64,000 nt of DNA from Phycisphaerales bacterium (GCA_029260265.1 JAJDDO010000019.1:1-64000), one strand, 5' to 3'. Positions 20,154-28,718 are shown, counted from the first letter of the stretch. Translations and numbers: made by a program. The notes: generated by a model not told the origin, from the sequence alone.

Positions 20154-20336
20154 TTACTCGTCCACGACGACGGCAGAGTTGCCGGACATCTGTGCGGAGA
20201 CGATGGTTGTGCCGACGGAGAAGATCATCGAGAGCGCCGAGGCGGTAATCGCCGCGATGAGTAACGCTTTCATGAGCTTGTTGTCTCCGGTAGATGAGGC
20301 CGTGAGTTCTGATTGGTGTTGGTCAACGGTTGTCAT
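20154..20336 (-). CDS. small single-span or secreted peptide
   Basis: 60 residues from ATG at 20336. The second in-frame ATG at 20273, with GGAG about 11 bases upstream, would give a 39-residue product that is almost entirely a signal peptide (MKALLIAAITASALSMIF) plus a short tail ending VVVDE. I cannot decide between the two. The gene is co-directional with the fibro-slime gene 57 bases downstream and could be its leader or partner. Not recognised. Real expression is uncertain. Confidence 0.4.
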   Translation of the reverse strand: MTTVDQHQSELTASSTGDNKLMKALLIAAITASALSMIFSVGTTIVSAQMSGNSAVVVDE

Positions 20337-20641
20337 TTGATGTACCGTTCCTGTGATGCATGTCCGGAAGACGCGGTTGCCCACACGGGCTTGGTCCTCT
20401 TCGCCCGGACCCATTGACTCTCCATTTCATCCACGCCGATGCCCACCGTCTCGGGGGCAAAACTGGCGAACCGGTATGGGTTGTGACGGCATTGCGGATT
20501 GAGCGGGCATCGCGCACGATCCGCGCCCAATGAATTCTCCCGAAATCAGGAGAAATCCGGGGCACAACGCCGAAATGAAAATGGGCGAGTCCGATTACCA
20601 TCCGCCCGATCGTGATACACTCAGGGACAGGAGAAACGGGC
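20337..20641. other. divergent intergenic region upstream of murA
   Basis: 305 bases between the small minus-strand peptide gene and murA. It must hold the murA promoter. The only structure I see is TTCTCC-N8-GGAGAA at 20535-20554, an inverted repeat with 6-base arms. The murA ribosome site AGGAG is at about 20628. Confidence 0.5.
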
Positions 20642-21976
20642 ATGGATGTGTTTGTCATCGAAGGCGGAAGGAAACTCGACGGGCGTGTGCGGATCAATGG
20701 ATCCAAAAACGCGGCCCTCCCACTCATGGCAGCGGCCCTGCTCTGCGACCGCCCGATCAGCTTTCAAGATATCCCCGACCTCTCCGATATCCGCAATATG
20801 AAGCGGCTTCTTGCCGAGCTCGGGGTCTCGGCGAACGAAGATCCCGTCAACGGCTTGCCTCGGCTTACTCTTCAGGCGGTCGATGAATCAGAAATCCATG
20901 CTCGATATGAGATCGTCCGCACGATGCGGGCGAGCATCTGTGTGCTCGGCCCGCTGCTTGCACGACGGGGATCCGCGAGGGTCTCGATGCCCGGCGGATG
21001 CGCCATCGGGCAACGCCCGGTCGATCTCCACCTCCGCGGGCTCGAAGCCCTTGGAGCCAAGATCGAGCTCGACGGCGGCGACATCGTTGCGACCATCCCG
21101 GCGGGACGGCTGCGGGGCACAACCGTCTTTATGGGCGGACCATTCGGCTCGACCGTGCTCGGGACCGCGAACATCCTTTCGGCGGCGGTGCTTGCACAGG
21201 GCACCACCACCATCGAATGCGCTGCATGTGAACCAGAAATTGTTGATCTTGCCAAGCTGCTGATCTCGATGGGCGCAAAAATCGAAGGGGCGGGCTCGCC
21301 GAGAATCACGGTCCACGGGGTTGATCAACTCGGCGGGGCAGAGCACACCGTGATGCCCGATCGGATTGAGGCAGGGACCTTTATGTGTGCTGCGGGCATT
21401 ACCAAATCGACCATCACACTCGATAACTGCCCGCTCGATGCGATGATGTCGGTGACCGATCGGCTCGATGCCATTGGCGTCCACATCGACCCGGTCGGCT
21501 CTGGAGATGACCCATTGAGCAGATCTTGCAAGGTCTCGTGCGATGAGCAGATGCATTCCGTCCAGATCACCACCCAGCCGCACCCCGGATTCCCGACCGA
21601 TCTCCAGGCGCAGTTCATGGCAATGCTCTGCCTTGCCAATGGCAACGCGGTGATCACCGAGAAGATCTTTCCTGAGCGATTCCTGCATGTCGCCGAGCTT
21701 GCCCGGATGGGCGCTTCCATCACACGCATGGGCGCCACCGCGGTGGTGACCGGCGTCAAAGAGCTCACCGGCGCACCCGTGATGGCCTCGGATCTTCGTG
21801 CATCGGCGGGGCTCGTCATCGCAGCGCTCGCGGCCAGAGGCACAACGGTGATCAACAGGGTCTACCACATCGATCGCGGGTACGAACAGCTCGAGCTTCG
21901 ACTCGGCGAGTTGGGCGCATCGATCGCCCGCGCCACCGAAGAAGAGGCGGCACACCTGATCGCCGCCAACGGGTAA
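20642..21976 (+). CDS. murA: UDP-N-acetylglucosamine 1-carboxyvinyltransferase
   Basis: First committed step of peptidoglycan precursor synthesis: transfers enolpyruvate from PEP to UDP-GlcNAc. 444 residues, slightly longer than E. coli MurA (419). N-terminal INGSKNAALPLMAAALL (substrate Lys/Asn), the active-site loop MPGGCAIGQRPVDLH with the fosfomycin-target Cys120, then GTANILSAAVLA and the C-terminal FPTDLQAQFMA with the catalytic Asp and RASAGLVIAALAARG. ATG at 20642 has AGGAG upstream. The Cys means fosfomycin sensitivity at target level is expected. Unlinked to other mur biosynthesis genes here. Confidence 0.95.
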   Translation: MDVFVIEGGRKLDGRVRINGSKNAALPLMAAALLCDRPISFQDIPDLSDIRNMKRLLAELGVSANEDPVNGLPRLTLQAVDESEIHARYEIVRTMRASICVLGPLLARRGSARVSMPGGCAIGQRPVDLHLRGLEALGAKIELDGGDIVATIPAGRLRGTTVFMGGPFGSTVLGTANILSAAVLAQGTTTIECAACEPEIVDLAKLLISMGAKIEGAGSPRITVHGVDQLGGAEHTVMPDRIEAGTFMCAAGITKSTITLDNCPLDAMMSVTDRLDAIGVHIDPVGSGDDPLSRSCKVSCDEQMHSVQITTQPHPGFPTDLQAQFMAMLCLANGNAVITEKIFPERFLHVAELARMGASITRMGATAVVTGVKELTGAPVMASDLRASAGLVIAALAARGTTVINRVYHIDRGYEQLELRLGELGASIARATEEEAAHLIAANG

Positions 21977-22001
21977 CCAAACCCTCAGCGGTGATGGTCG
22001 A

Positions 22002-22280
22002 TTATTCTTCTTCGTCAAAGCCCCGTTTGACGAGCGAGGCAAGGTGATCGAGGGCTTCTTTGGCGTCATCACCATTGCAGATGACCTCGATCTCGGTGCC
22101 CTTGGTTGCTGCGAGCATCATGAGTTCCATGACCGATTTCCCGTCGGCTTTTTCTGGCCCTGCGATGACACGGATCTCGGACTGGAATCCCATGGCACCC
22201 TGCGCGAAATCGGTCGCCGGGCGCGCGTGCATCCCGTACTTATTGCTGATGGTCAGTTTGGCTGAACACTGCTCGCCCAA
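22002..22280 (-). CDS. ptsH: HPr-family phosphocarrier protein
   Basis: PTS phosphocarrier. 92 residues if started at TTG 22280, which has GGAG eight bases upstream and gives a normal HPr length; no ATG lies between it and position 22430 that would not add an unrelated tail. The phospho-His is in KYGMHARPATDF (His18). The regulatory Ser region is GKSVMELMMLAA (Ser49), like the HPr-kinase site of Gram-positive and many Gram-negative HPrs. The C-terminus is acidic (FDEEE). It follows ptsN by 58 bases, so with hpf it forms a PTS-Ntr-like operon. It may be Npr rather than a sugar-PTS HPr. Confidence 0.85.
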   Translation of the reverse strand: MGEQCSAKLTISNKYGMHARPATDFAQGAMGFQSEIRVIAGPEKADGKSVMELMMLAATKGTEIEVICNGDDAKEALDHLASLVKRGFDEEE

Positions 22281-22338
22281 CGCCGATGCTCCGTCAGAGG
22301 GTGGAAAGAAGAGGTAGAAACCGGAGGGTTTCGGGTGA

Positions 22339-22815
22339 TTATCCGCCGAGGATCTGGTTGTCAGCATCTTCGAGGACATGGACGACCTGCTCGACGCTGT
22401 GCGCGTCGCGGAGCGATCGCCGGAACGCATCCTTCATGAGGCTCTTGAAAATCGTTTCCATCGCCTGGAGGTGATTCTCCGGTTGATCACCCGGAGACAA
22501 CAGCAAGAAGACCGAGTACACGGGCTGCTTATCCATAGATTTGAAATCGATCCCTGATTCACTCAGCCCGATCGCCGCACCGAGCTTGGTGATCTCGTGG
22601 TGCTTGACATGAGGCACGGCGACGCCGCGTCCAAAGCCCGTGGTGCTCATCTCTTCGCGTTTGAGGATCTGCGCAAGCAGCTCGTCGCGGGCGGATTCGG
22701 GAGCAACGCCATCGGCGATCAGGGAGTCGAGCAGACCCGCGACGACTTGATCTCTCTCGATCATGCCGAGATCGGGGAGTATCGCACCGGGGCGGAATAT
22801 ATCAAGCAGTTTCAT
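22339..22815 (-). CDS. ptsN: PTS IIA-like nitrogen-regulatory protein (EIIA-Ntr type)
   Basis: 158 residues, single-domain EIIA of the fructose/mannitol family. The phospho-accepting His is in GVAVPHVKH (His69), preceded by KREEMSTTGFGRG. The downstream ETIFKSLMKDAFRRSLRDA is typical. No IIB or IIC domains are present, so a regulatory phosphate sink is more likely than sugar transport. It sits between hpf (42 bases upstream) and the HPr gene, the order known from rpoN-linked operons of proteobacteria, though rpoN is not visible here. ATG at 22815. Confidence 0.88.
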   Translation of the reverse strand: MKLLDIFRPGAILPDLGMIERDQVVAGLLDSLIADGVAPESARDELLAQILKREEMSTTGFGRGVAVPHVKHHEITKLGAAIGLSESGIDFKSMDKQPVYSVFLLLSPGDQPENHLQAMETIFKSLMKDAFRRSLRDAHSVEQVVHVLEDADNQILGG

Positions 22816-22857
22816 AGCGTGCCCCTTCGAGGGTTCGATCGGGTGATGGGGACAATC

Positions 22858-23163
22858 TTACCGGTTCAGTTCTTTGAGCTTCTCGCGATGATCGTGGAGT
22901 TGGCGTTCTGCCTTGTTGATTGCATCGTCGATCACCGAGTAGAGGTCGTGCCCGTTGGCCTTGGAAACAAAGTCGGAATGTGATCGGACATCAACGACCA
23001 CCTCGGTGCCATAGTCTTCCCGGGATTCATTCTCTCGCCAGACCCGCAGATCAATCTGCTGGACCAGGTCATCGTACCGGGTGATCTTGCCCAGTTTTTC
23101 CTCCGCGTGCTCGCGGATGGCGTCGGTGACTTCGAACTGTTTTCCAATGACATTGATACGCAT
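22858..23163 (-). CDS. hpf: ribosome hibernation-promoting factor (short form)
   Basis: 101 residues, S30AE/YfiA family. MRINVIGKQFEVTDAIREHAEEKLGKITRY at the start, shown by MRINVIGKQFEVTDAIREH, and the basic/acidic strand EVVVDVRSHSDF followed by SVIDDAINKAERQLHDHREKLKE are characteristic. The long-form C-terminal dimerisation domain is absent, so it is a short HPF/YfiA protein that would bind the 30S decoding region in stationary phase. ATG at 23163 has GGAGAAGGGA upstream. First gene of the hpf-ptsN-HPr operon. Confidence 0.9.
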   Translation of the reverse strand: MRINVIGKQFEVTDAIREHAEEKLGKITRYDDLVQQIDLRVWRENESREDYGTEVVVDVRSHSDFVSKANGHDLYSVIDDAINKAERQLHDHREKLKELNR

Positions 23164-23263
23164 ATCTGAATCCCTTCTCCGCGTCGATCCTCTCATCGGA
23201 CCCGCGGGTAGCCTTGCTTATGCAACTATTCTAGGGGGATTTTCTATGCGAGTCTCTGTTCAA

Positions 23264-24124
23264 TCACGCATCGTTGGCTGCATCGCCCTTCGTGGAGGTG
23301 ATCTCGGGCGACAATTCGGCGGCAAACTCAGACGGCTTTGGCGAATCTGGGGTCAGCACGCCCGCGGTGATCACGAATCTCAAGGCTTCCTCCATCGTCA
23401 TATCCATCGTGATTGTCTTCTCTTCACAGACATTGATCGTGAACCCGGTGAAGGGGGTCGGGCTGGTGGGGATAAACACGCTGACCACCTTCTGCCCTGC
23501 GTGCTCATCGATATCGCGCATCGAATGCCCGGTCAGGAACCCCACGGTCCAGATATCCTTGCTCGGATATTCGACGAGCACGACCTTGGAGAACGCCATT
23601 TTCCGATCCCCGAGGATCAGATCGACCACCTGCTTGACATGCGGGTAGACCTGCTTGAACCCCGGGATCCGCGTGATCAGGCGCTCTGTTGCCTGGTAGA
23701 GCGATCGCCCGAAGAAGTTTCCAAGTAGCACGCCGGCGAGGTAGATCAGCATGATCGCAATAAACAGCCCGGTGAGGTTGAGGTACCAATGGTCGGCCCA
23801 GAACTTGGCGAGGTATCGGGCGCGGAGCTCGTGCTTGAGTGTGGTGTCCGCGATCGCCGCATCGCGGGGCTCGAGCTTGGCACGCGCCTGAACCAGTTCC
23901 TCATCGGTCACCTTGAACCATGCGGGCAGGCTTTCCTCGTCGATGGTCAGGGGCACCACCCAGAGCACCCCGAACCGGGTTGCGCGGTTGATCGGCTGGG
24001 CGACTGTCGAGTAGATAAACCCAAACGCTTGCCAGAGCAACCAGAGCGTGACCGCTGTGGGCAAGAGAATCGCCAGTCCACGCCCGAAGAATCGCTTAAA
24101 ATCTGAGGTAAATGACTCGGGCAT
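23264..24124 (-). CDS. DUF502 family membrane protein
   Basis: 286 residues. Two membrane segments: about 16-40 (LAILLPTAVTLWLLWQAFGF) and about 128-150 (LNLTGLFIAIMLIYLAGVLLG). After the second come TERLITRIPGFKQVYPHVKQVVDLIL and VVLVEYPSKDIWTVGFLTG, both DUF502 signatures, then FIPTSPTPFTGF. The extended loop between the helices (~85 residues) is an insertion relative to short family members. Family function is unknown, with a suggested role in the envelope. It lies 100 bases upstream of hpf on the same strand and diverges from galE. Confidence 0.85.
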   Translation of the reverse strand: MPESFTSDFKRFFGRGLAILLPTAVTLWLLWQAFGFIYSTVAQPINRATRFGVLWVVPLTIDEESLPAWFKVTDEELVQARAKLEPRDAAIADTTLKHELRARYLAKFWADHWYLNLTGLFIAIMLIYLAGVLLGNFFGRSLYQATERLITRIPGFKQVYPHVKQVVDLILGDRKMAFSKVVLVEYPSKDIWTVGFLTGHSMRDIDEHAGQKVVSVFIPTSPTPFTGFTINVCEEKTITMDMTMEEALRFVITAGVLTPDSPKPSEFAAELSPEITSTKGDAANDA

Positions 24125-24301
24125 CGGCTCTGAAGCTCCTTGCTGGACCGCTCAAGAGAGAGACGGTCTTGTTCTTCGCGTGCATTGTACGGATTGGCGG
24201 GCAATAATTACGCTGCTCGGGCAGATTTGTGAGATCGAGATCCAGCAACCTCGCGCGCGTGGTCGATGCGGGTGCAGGGCAGCGGCACATGGAGGGTACT
24301 G

Positions 24302-25342
24302 ATGTCGATTCTGGTTACAGGTTCCGCAGGATATATCGGGTCACACGCGTGCCAGAGGCTACTCCGCGATGGGCACCGGGTCGTCGGGCTCGACAATCTC
24401 TTTCGTGGGCACCAGGCCCCGATGGATTTGCTGTCTGAGGCCCACCCGGACCGGTTCTCGTTTGTCCACGCTGATGTCGGCGACACCGACCGGGTGCTCG
24501 CCACGCTCGATGAACACCAAGTCGATACGGTGATGCACTTTGGGGCGCTGGCGTATGTCGGCGAGAGTGTTGAGGATCCGCTCTGGTATTACCGCAACAA
24601 CATCGCGATGGGCATCGGGCTGCTCGATGCCTGCGATCAGGCGCAGAATGGTCGCGGAATCTCAAGGTTTATTTTTTCGTCCTCATGCGCAACCTATGGC
24701 GATCCGCCTGAAGGCATGATCCCCGTCCCCGAGCATTGCCCGCAGGCGCCCACCAGCCCGTATGGGTACACCAAGCTGCACTTCGAACACATCCTCAAGG
24801 ATTACGCGACCAAGCGCCGGCGTGCTGACAACCCGATCGCGCTGACCATGCTGCGGTACTTCAATGTCGCCGGCTCTGATCGGACAGGAATGCTTGGCGA
24901 GGACCACACGCCCGAGACTCATTTAGTACCCGTCGGGATCGAAGCCGCGACGGGCAAGCGAGATTCATTGTCGATCTTTGGCACCGACTACCCAACGCCC
25001 GATGGCACCTGCGTCCGCGACTATGTTCATGTCGAGGACCTTGTCGACGCCCACACACGAGCGATGGATCGGGTCGAGATCGGACAGGTCCAGGCATTCA
25101 ATGTAGGGATCGGCAAGGGGTACTCGGTCCGCGAAATCCTTGATTCGATCAAACGCGTCAGCGGGAACGATTTCATCATCCACGAGACCGATCGGCGGGC
25201 GGGCGATGCAATCGCGCTGTACAACGACCCGTCCAAAATTCAGAGCGAACTGGGTTGGCGAGCTGAGATCACTGATATTGATGAGATAGTCTCCACCGCG
25301 TATGCATGGCTGCGGACCCATCCGGAGGGATATGGGTCGTGA
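24302..25342 (+). CDS. galE: UDP-glucose 4-epimerase
   Basis: NAD-dependent extended short-chain dehydrogenase that interconverts UDP-Glc and UDP-Gal (or the GlcNAc pair). 346 residues. Rossmann start MSILVTGSAGYIGSHACQRL, acid strand GLDNL, Ser/Tyr/Lys triad FSSSCATYG and SPYGYTK (Tyr154, Lys158), substrate region RYFNVAGSD, and C-terminal VRDYVHVEDL plus FNVGIGKGYSV. ATG at 24302 is the natural start of the Rossmann fold. UDP-Gal for envelope glycans is the likely product. The next gene downstream is unrelated (secreted dockerin protein). Confidence 0.92.
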   Translation: MSILVTGSAGYIGSHACQRLLRDGHRVVGLDNLFRGHQAPMDLLSEAHPDRFSFVHADVGDTDRVLATLDEHQVDTVMHFGALAYVGESVEDPLWYYRNNIAMGIGLLDACDQAQNGRGISRFIFSSSCATYGDPPEGMIPVPEHCPQAPTSPYGYTKLHFEHILKDYATKRRRADNPIALTMLRYFNVAGSDRTGMLGEDHTPETHLVPVGIEAATGKRDSLSIFGTDYPTPDGTCVRDYVHVEDLVDAHTRAMDRVEIGQVQAFNVGIGKGYSVREILDSIKRVSGNDFIIHETDRRAGDAIALYNDPSKIQSELGWRAEITDIDEIVSTAYAWLRTHPEGYGS

Positions 25343-25500
25343 ATGCAGGGGTCAAAATTGGGCATGTATATATGTTTGGGATGCCAGATTGGTCTTGATC
25401 GCGGATTGAGATATCTGTAAACTGATATGTTCTTCGGCAACTCGACGCCGGGTGGATAGGTAGATGGGCCCGATAACGCCCCATTCTGTGGAGGGAAAAG

Positions 25501-26592
25501 ATGAAAAGTAGTCTTTGCACGCCCGCACGATGTGCGTTGGCGGGATCTGTGTTCGTGCTTGCGACACAGGCCATGGGCGATGGGTTTGATGGCGCCGTCG
25601 ACGCAGCGGGATCATCAGCGATGATTACCGGATCCAGCAGCATCCAGAACACCGGGGTGCTCATCGGCGACTTTGATCCCAAGTCGAATCCGGGTGGAAC
25701 CAGCACCATCCCCGGGCTGTTCGGCGGATCTGGCAACAACCCGATCGGGATAGACCTCACCGGCGCGGTCGAACTTGATCTCAATACCACCCCAACGGGT
25801 TCGATGGTGATCGATGTCGACTTTGATGCCTTGACCATTGGGCTTGATGCATTCAGTGTTGATCTGCTCGGCGGTCAGGTTGGATCGGCCCAGCCGATCG
25901 TCTCGATGCTCTTCTCGACCTTCCATACCGTGAACCCCTCGTTCATCTACCCCGGCGGAATCCCGTTCGAGATCCCCGTCGGCGAAGGCTCGACGATTGA
26001 TCAGGCGGTGCTCACGCAGACCGCACCGGGCGCCGGTCTGCTGACCGCAACCGCGGACCCGGATATTTTTGATTTTACGATCGTCATGCCGGGCGAGATT
26101 GCACTCGCCTTTACGCTCAGCCTTCCCGGTGATGTTGCTCCGCCGGTTGGTGACATCGATCCGATCGCATCGCCAATCGCGCTTTCTGGCACCATTGAGC
26201 GGCTGGTGAATGGTGATGTGGTGCTTGTTATGGGTGTTGATGCGCAGGAAATCATCGATCAGACACCGATCGAGGGCGTGAGCACGCCTGAGATCCCGTT
26301 CGAGCTTCCGACCTTTGGGGCCGAGACCGCGGGTGTGCTGATTACACTGACACCGGATCTCGTGAGCACGGATGTTGATTTCGTTTGGTCGCTGACGGTT
26401 CTTGGCACGCCCGCGAGTTGTGGCGTTGATCTTGCCGAGCCGTTCGGTGCTTTGAATCTGCAGGATGTGTTCGCCTACCTGAACTTGTTCAATGCTCAGG
26501 ATCCTGCTGCGGATCTTGCCGAGCCGTTCGAAACACTGAATCTTCAAGATGTGTTTGCGTACTTGGTCTTGTTCAACGCCGGGTGTCCTTGA
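25501..26592 (+). CDS. secreted protein with C-terminal GC-type dockerin-like repeats
   Basis: 363 residues with a signal peptide (cleaved near QAMGDG) and GGAGG nine to ten bases before ATG 25501. The central ~270 residues are Asp/Gly/Pro-rich beta-type sequence of unknown function. The last ~57 residues are two tandem units of 28 residues, CGVDLAEPFGALNLQDVFAYLNLFNA then DLAEPFETLNLQDVFAYLVLFNAGCP (shown in parts: LAEPFGALNLQDVFAYL and LNLQDVFAYLVLFNAGCP). The flanking Cys and final GCP match the planctomycete 'GC-type dockerin' tail as I recall it. This is presumably a calcium-dependent or surface-attachment module. Followed by a bidirectional terminator. Confidence 0.8.
   Translation: MKSSLCTPARCALAGSVFVLATQAMGDGFDGAVDAAGSSAMITGSSSIQNTGVLIGDFDPKSNPGGTSTIPGLFGGSGNNPIGIDLTGAVELDLNTTPTGSMVIDVDFDALTIGLDAFSVDLLGGQVGSAQPIVSMLFSTFHTVNPSFIYPGGIPFEIPVGEGSTIDQAVLTQTAPGAGLLTATADPDIFDFTIVMPGEIALAFTLSLPGDVAPPVGDIDPIASPIALSGTIERLVNGDVVLVMGVDAQEIIDQTPIEGVSTPEIPFELPTFGAETAGVLITLTPDLVSTDVDFVWSLTVLGTPASCGVDLAEPFGALNLQDVFAYLNLFNAQDPAADLAEPFETLNLQDVFAYLVLFNAGCP
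26428..26589 (+). repeat. tandem 84-bp repeat encoding the dockerin-like units
   Basis: Two head-to-tail copies, starting at 26428 and 26512 (GATCTTGCCGAGCCGTTCG at the start of both), encode the paired LAEPF...LNLQDVFAYL units of the preceding secreted protein. The identity visible at DNA level suggests a fairly recent internal duplication or conversion. Confidence 0.8.
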
Positions 26593-26630
26593 TCGACTCT
26601 GCGGTACGCGAATCAGGATCGTGATACACA

Positions 26631-26656
26631 AAAACGCCCGCATGCTGCGGGCGTTT
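26631..26656. terminator. bidirectional rho-independent terminator
   Basis: AAAACGCCCGCATGCTGCGGGCGTTTT: an 8-bp GC stem (CGCCCGCA/TGCGGGCG) flanked by A residues on the left and T residues on the right. It serves the dockerin-tailed gene on the plus strand and tRNA-Ile on the minus strand. Confidence 0.88.
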
Positions 26657-26660
26657 TCAA

Positions 26661-26734
26661 TGGGCCTGGACAGACTTGAACTGTCGACCTCACCATTATC
26701 AGTGGTGCGCTCTAGCCAACTGAGCTACAGGCCC
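26661..26734 (-). tRNA. tRNA-Ile (anticodon GAT)
   Basis: Read on the minus strand: acceptor GGGCCTG pairs with CAGGCCC, D-arm GCTCAGTTGGCTAGAGC, anticodon arm with loop CTGATAA giving GAT, and T-arm GACAG-TTCAAGT-CTGTC. It closely follows the canonical tRNA-Ile(GAT) pattern. CCA is not encoded. No rRNA operon is adjacent, though this tRNA often lies in one. Confidence 0.95.
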
Positions 26735-26819
26735 GGGGGCGTAGAGTATAGCCCCTCATCGACGAGCCGTCGAGATTGGAAAATCTCAATTCGTTCATAA
26801 TTCGACCGCGCAAGGGTGC

Positions 26820-28718
26820 TCAAGAGACGCTTATCGCGTCGTCGAGCGGGATAGTGAACAGGAACTCAGCCCCGTGCCCTCTTCGGGAGACGAGCTGCAG
26901 ATCGCCGCCCATCTCGCGGGCGAGACCACGCGAGAGCGCCAATCCGAGCCCAAGCCCAGAACGGTTGAGGATCTTTCGGCGTGCGCCACGCTGAAACTCG
27001 CCAAAGATCCGGGCGCGTTCACCGGGCTCGATCCCAGGGCCGTGGTCGGCGATCAGCAAACCGAGTATCCCATCGCTGATCGTTGCATCAAGGTGAATGC
27101 GGGTATCGAACTCCTCGGCCTTGCTCGCGTCGAGGTCTTCGGGCATCGAGGCGTACTTGCATGCGTTCTCGATCAGGTTCATCATAATCCGCTCGACGGC
27201 TTGCGGATCGACCGTCAGGGTCCGGTCCTCGAACCCCATGAGGTCGATCGAGGTCACCAGATCCATGTTGGATTGCTCGGCCCTGCGCGACAACGCCGGG
27301 CGGAACCTGACCAGCAGTGCGTCAGGGGTGAGTGACTGAACCCCCGCTGCGGTGTCCTTCGTTGATCGACGGCGAGAGAGCCTCGCGTACTCGAGCACAT
27401 TCTCAACGATCCCGGTGAGTCTCTCAGACTCGCGTTTGAGGGTCGTCAGGTATTGCTCGCGAACGGTGTCGTCTGGCACCATGCCGTCGGCGAGCATCTG
27501 GGAATACAGCCGAAAGGTCGTCAGCGGCGTGCGGAGTTCGTGGGTCACCGCGGTCACAAATCGCCCCCGGCGTTCAGAGAGCTTGATCGCGGCGCGCAGC
27601 ACGAAACCGATGGATGCAATCGCGACAATAATCGCGATCCAGGTCACCATCATCGCGATCATCGCGGGCGTGAGGCTTTGGGCCGGCAGCGAGAGGGCCC
27701 CGCCCGGGATGAACACCGCGGGGATGGTCGCCAGCGGATAGGACTCACGCGCGGAAGGCTGGGCAGATGGAATAAGCTGTGCGGTCGGTTGGATATCGTG
27801 CACCGCGGAGAGCAGGTCCTCGCTCATCGCGGCCCAGTCGAGCCAAACGCCCTGGGTGTAGGTGTTGCCGTCGACGGTGATTGTGCGGACAAGAACGAGT
27901 TGGTTTGATCCATCCTCGCCGATCATCCATTGTGGGGTGAGCCCGCCGACAATTGCTCCGCTCCGGTTGGTGATGGATGGATCTTGCTCGATTCTCTGGG
28001 CCCAGATCGCGGTATCCGCGTCATCGGACCTTGCATCATCCGCGAGATCGGCAAACTCGTCCGCTTCGGGTTCGAGTTCCTTTTTCGCTCGAGCCCGTTC
28101 GGTCTCGGCGCTGTTCTCATCGCTTGAGAGCATGCCTCTGTTCTGATTCGCGATGTCGGCGATCGCTTTTCGAGCTTCGAAGTCATACCCCCCGTCTTTG
28201 CTTTTTTGCTCGCTTTGAGCAGCACCGCCGCCTGCTGAGCCACTGAGTGTGATTTCGCTTTGGTCGTCACGCGAACCTTCTGTCAGTGTTTCGGAGGTGA
28301 GCAGCGTTTGCGTGGGTTGCGGGCTTTGCTGGCGTTCTGTTGCGGCGACAAGGCCCACGATCGATGCGGGGTTCTCGTACTGGAAATACTGTCGGGCGAA
28401 TGATTGAGGCTGCCCTGCGAACCCGGTCTGCGACGGCGCACTCAGACCGGCGTTTCGGAAGAGATCGTCGGGGCTGATCTGCAGCTGCTCGTATTCGGTG
28501 TATGGACGCGAGGCTTCGAGTGCGATGATCGGGGCGATGCGTGAATCGATCCGCCACAACGCGAGCCGGATGAGCTCTTGGCGTTGGGCATCTGCCTTGA
28601 CCATCGCGTTGCGTTCTTCGAGCTCGTACACCGAATAGCTTGCCCAGCTCAGTGTGCCCACGACGATGCATACGCCGGCCCAGAAGATTATCCATGTCCA
28701 TGCACGCCGAGGATTCAT
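26820..28718 (-). CDS. membrane sensor histidine kinase
   Basis: 632 residues. Membrane helix 1 (about 8-28), a very large extracytoplasmic region (about 29-350), membrane helix 2 (about 352-375), then HisKA and HATPase_c. The phospho-His is in VTHELRTPL (His393). N box MMNLIENACKYA (about 512-523), G1 DHGPGIEP (about 558), G2 GLGLGLALSRG (about 588). No HAMP domain. The extracytoplasmic part carries a Gly-rich insert LSGSAGGGAA (158-167) that recurs in the VIT-VWA protein of the same gene unit. ATGA overlap with the response-regulator gene ensures coupled translation. The signal sensed is unknown; the neighbours suggest an envelope or surface-protein state. Confidence 0.9.
   Translation of the reverse strand: MNPRRAWTWIIFWAGVCIVVGTLSWASYSVYELEERNAMVKADAQRQELIRLALWRIDSRIAPIIALEASRPYTEYEQLQISPDDLFRNAGLSAPSQTGFAGQPQSFARQYFQYENPASIVGLVAATERQQSPQPTQTLLTSETLTEGSRDDQSEITLSGSAGGGAAQSEQKSKDGGYDFEARKAIADIANQNRGMLSSDENSAETERARAKKELEPEADEFADLADDARSDDADTAIWAQRIEQDPSITNRSGAIVGGLTPQWMIGEDGSNQLVLVRTITVDGNTYTQGVWLDWAAMSEDLLSAVHDIQPTAQLIPSAQPSARESYPLATIPAVFIPGGALSLPAQSLTPAMIAMMVTWIAIIVAIASIGFVLRAAIKLSERRGRFVTAVTHELRTPLTTFRLYSQMLADGMVPDDTVREQYLTTLKRESERLTGIVENVLEYARLSRRRSTKDTAAGVQSLTPDALLVRFRPALSRRAEQSNMDLVTSIDLMGFEDRTLTVDPQAVERIMMNLIENACKYASMPEDLDASKAEEFDTRIHLDATISDGILGLLIADHGPGIEPGERARIFGEFQRGARRKILNRSGLGLGLALSRGLAREMGGDLQLVSRRGHGAEFLFTIPLDDAISVS

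Noticed and set aside
20888-22075. A 395-codon minus-strand frame opposite murA
   Set aside because: Shadow of murA; rich in Arg, His and Cys and without any family signature.
26428-26589. Cellulosome-type dockerin
   Set aside because: The calcium-loop spacing and the LNLQDVFAYL pattern differ from type I dockerins of clostridia, and no cohesin or scaffoldin gene is in the window.
25615-26643. A 342-codon minus-strand frame opposite the dockerin-tailed gene
   Set aside because: The plus-strand product has a signal peptide and repeat motifs; the antisense product has none and runs through the terminator.
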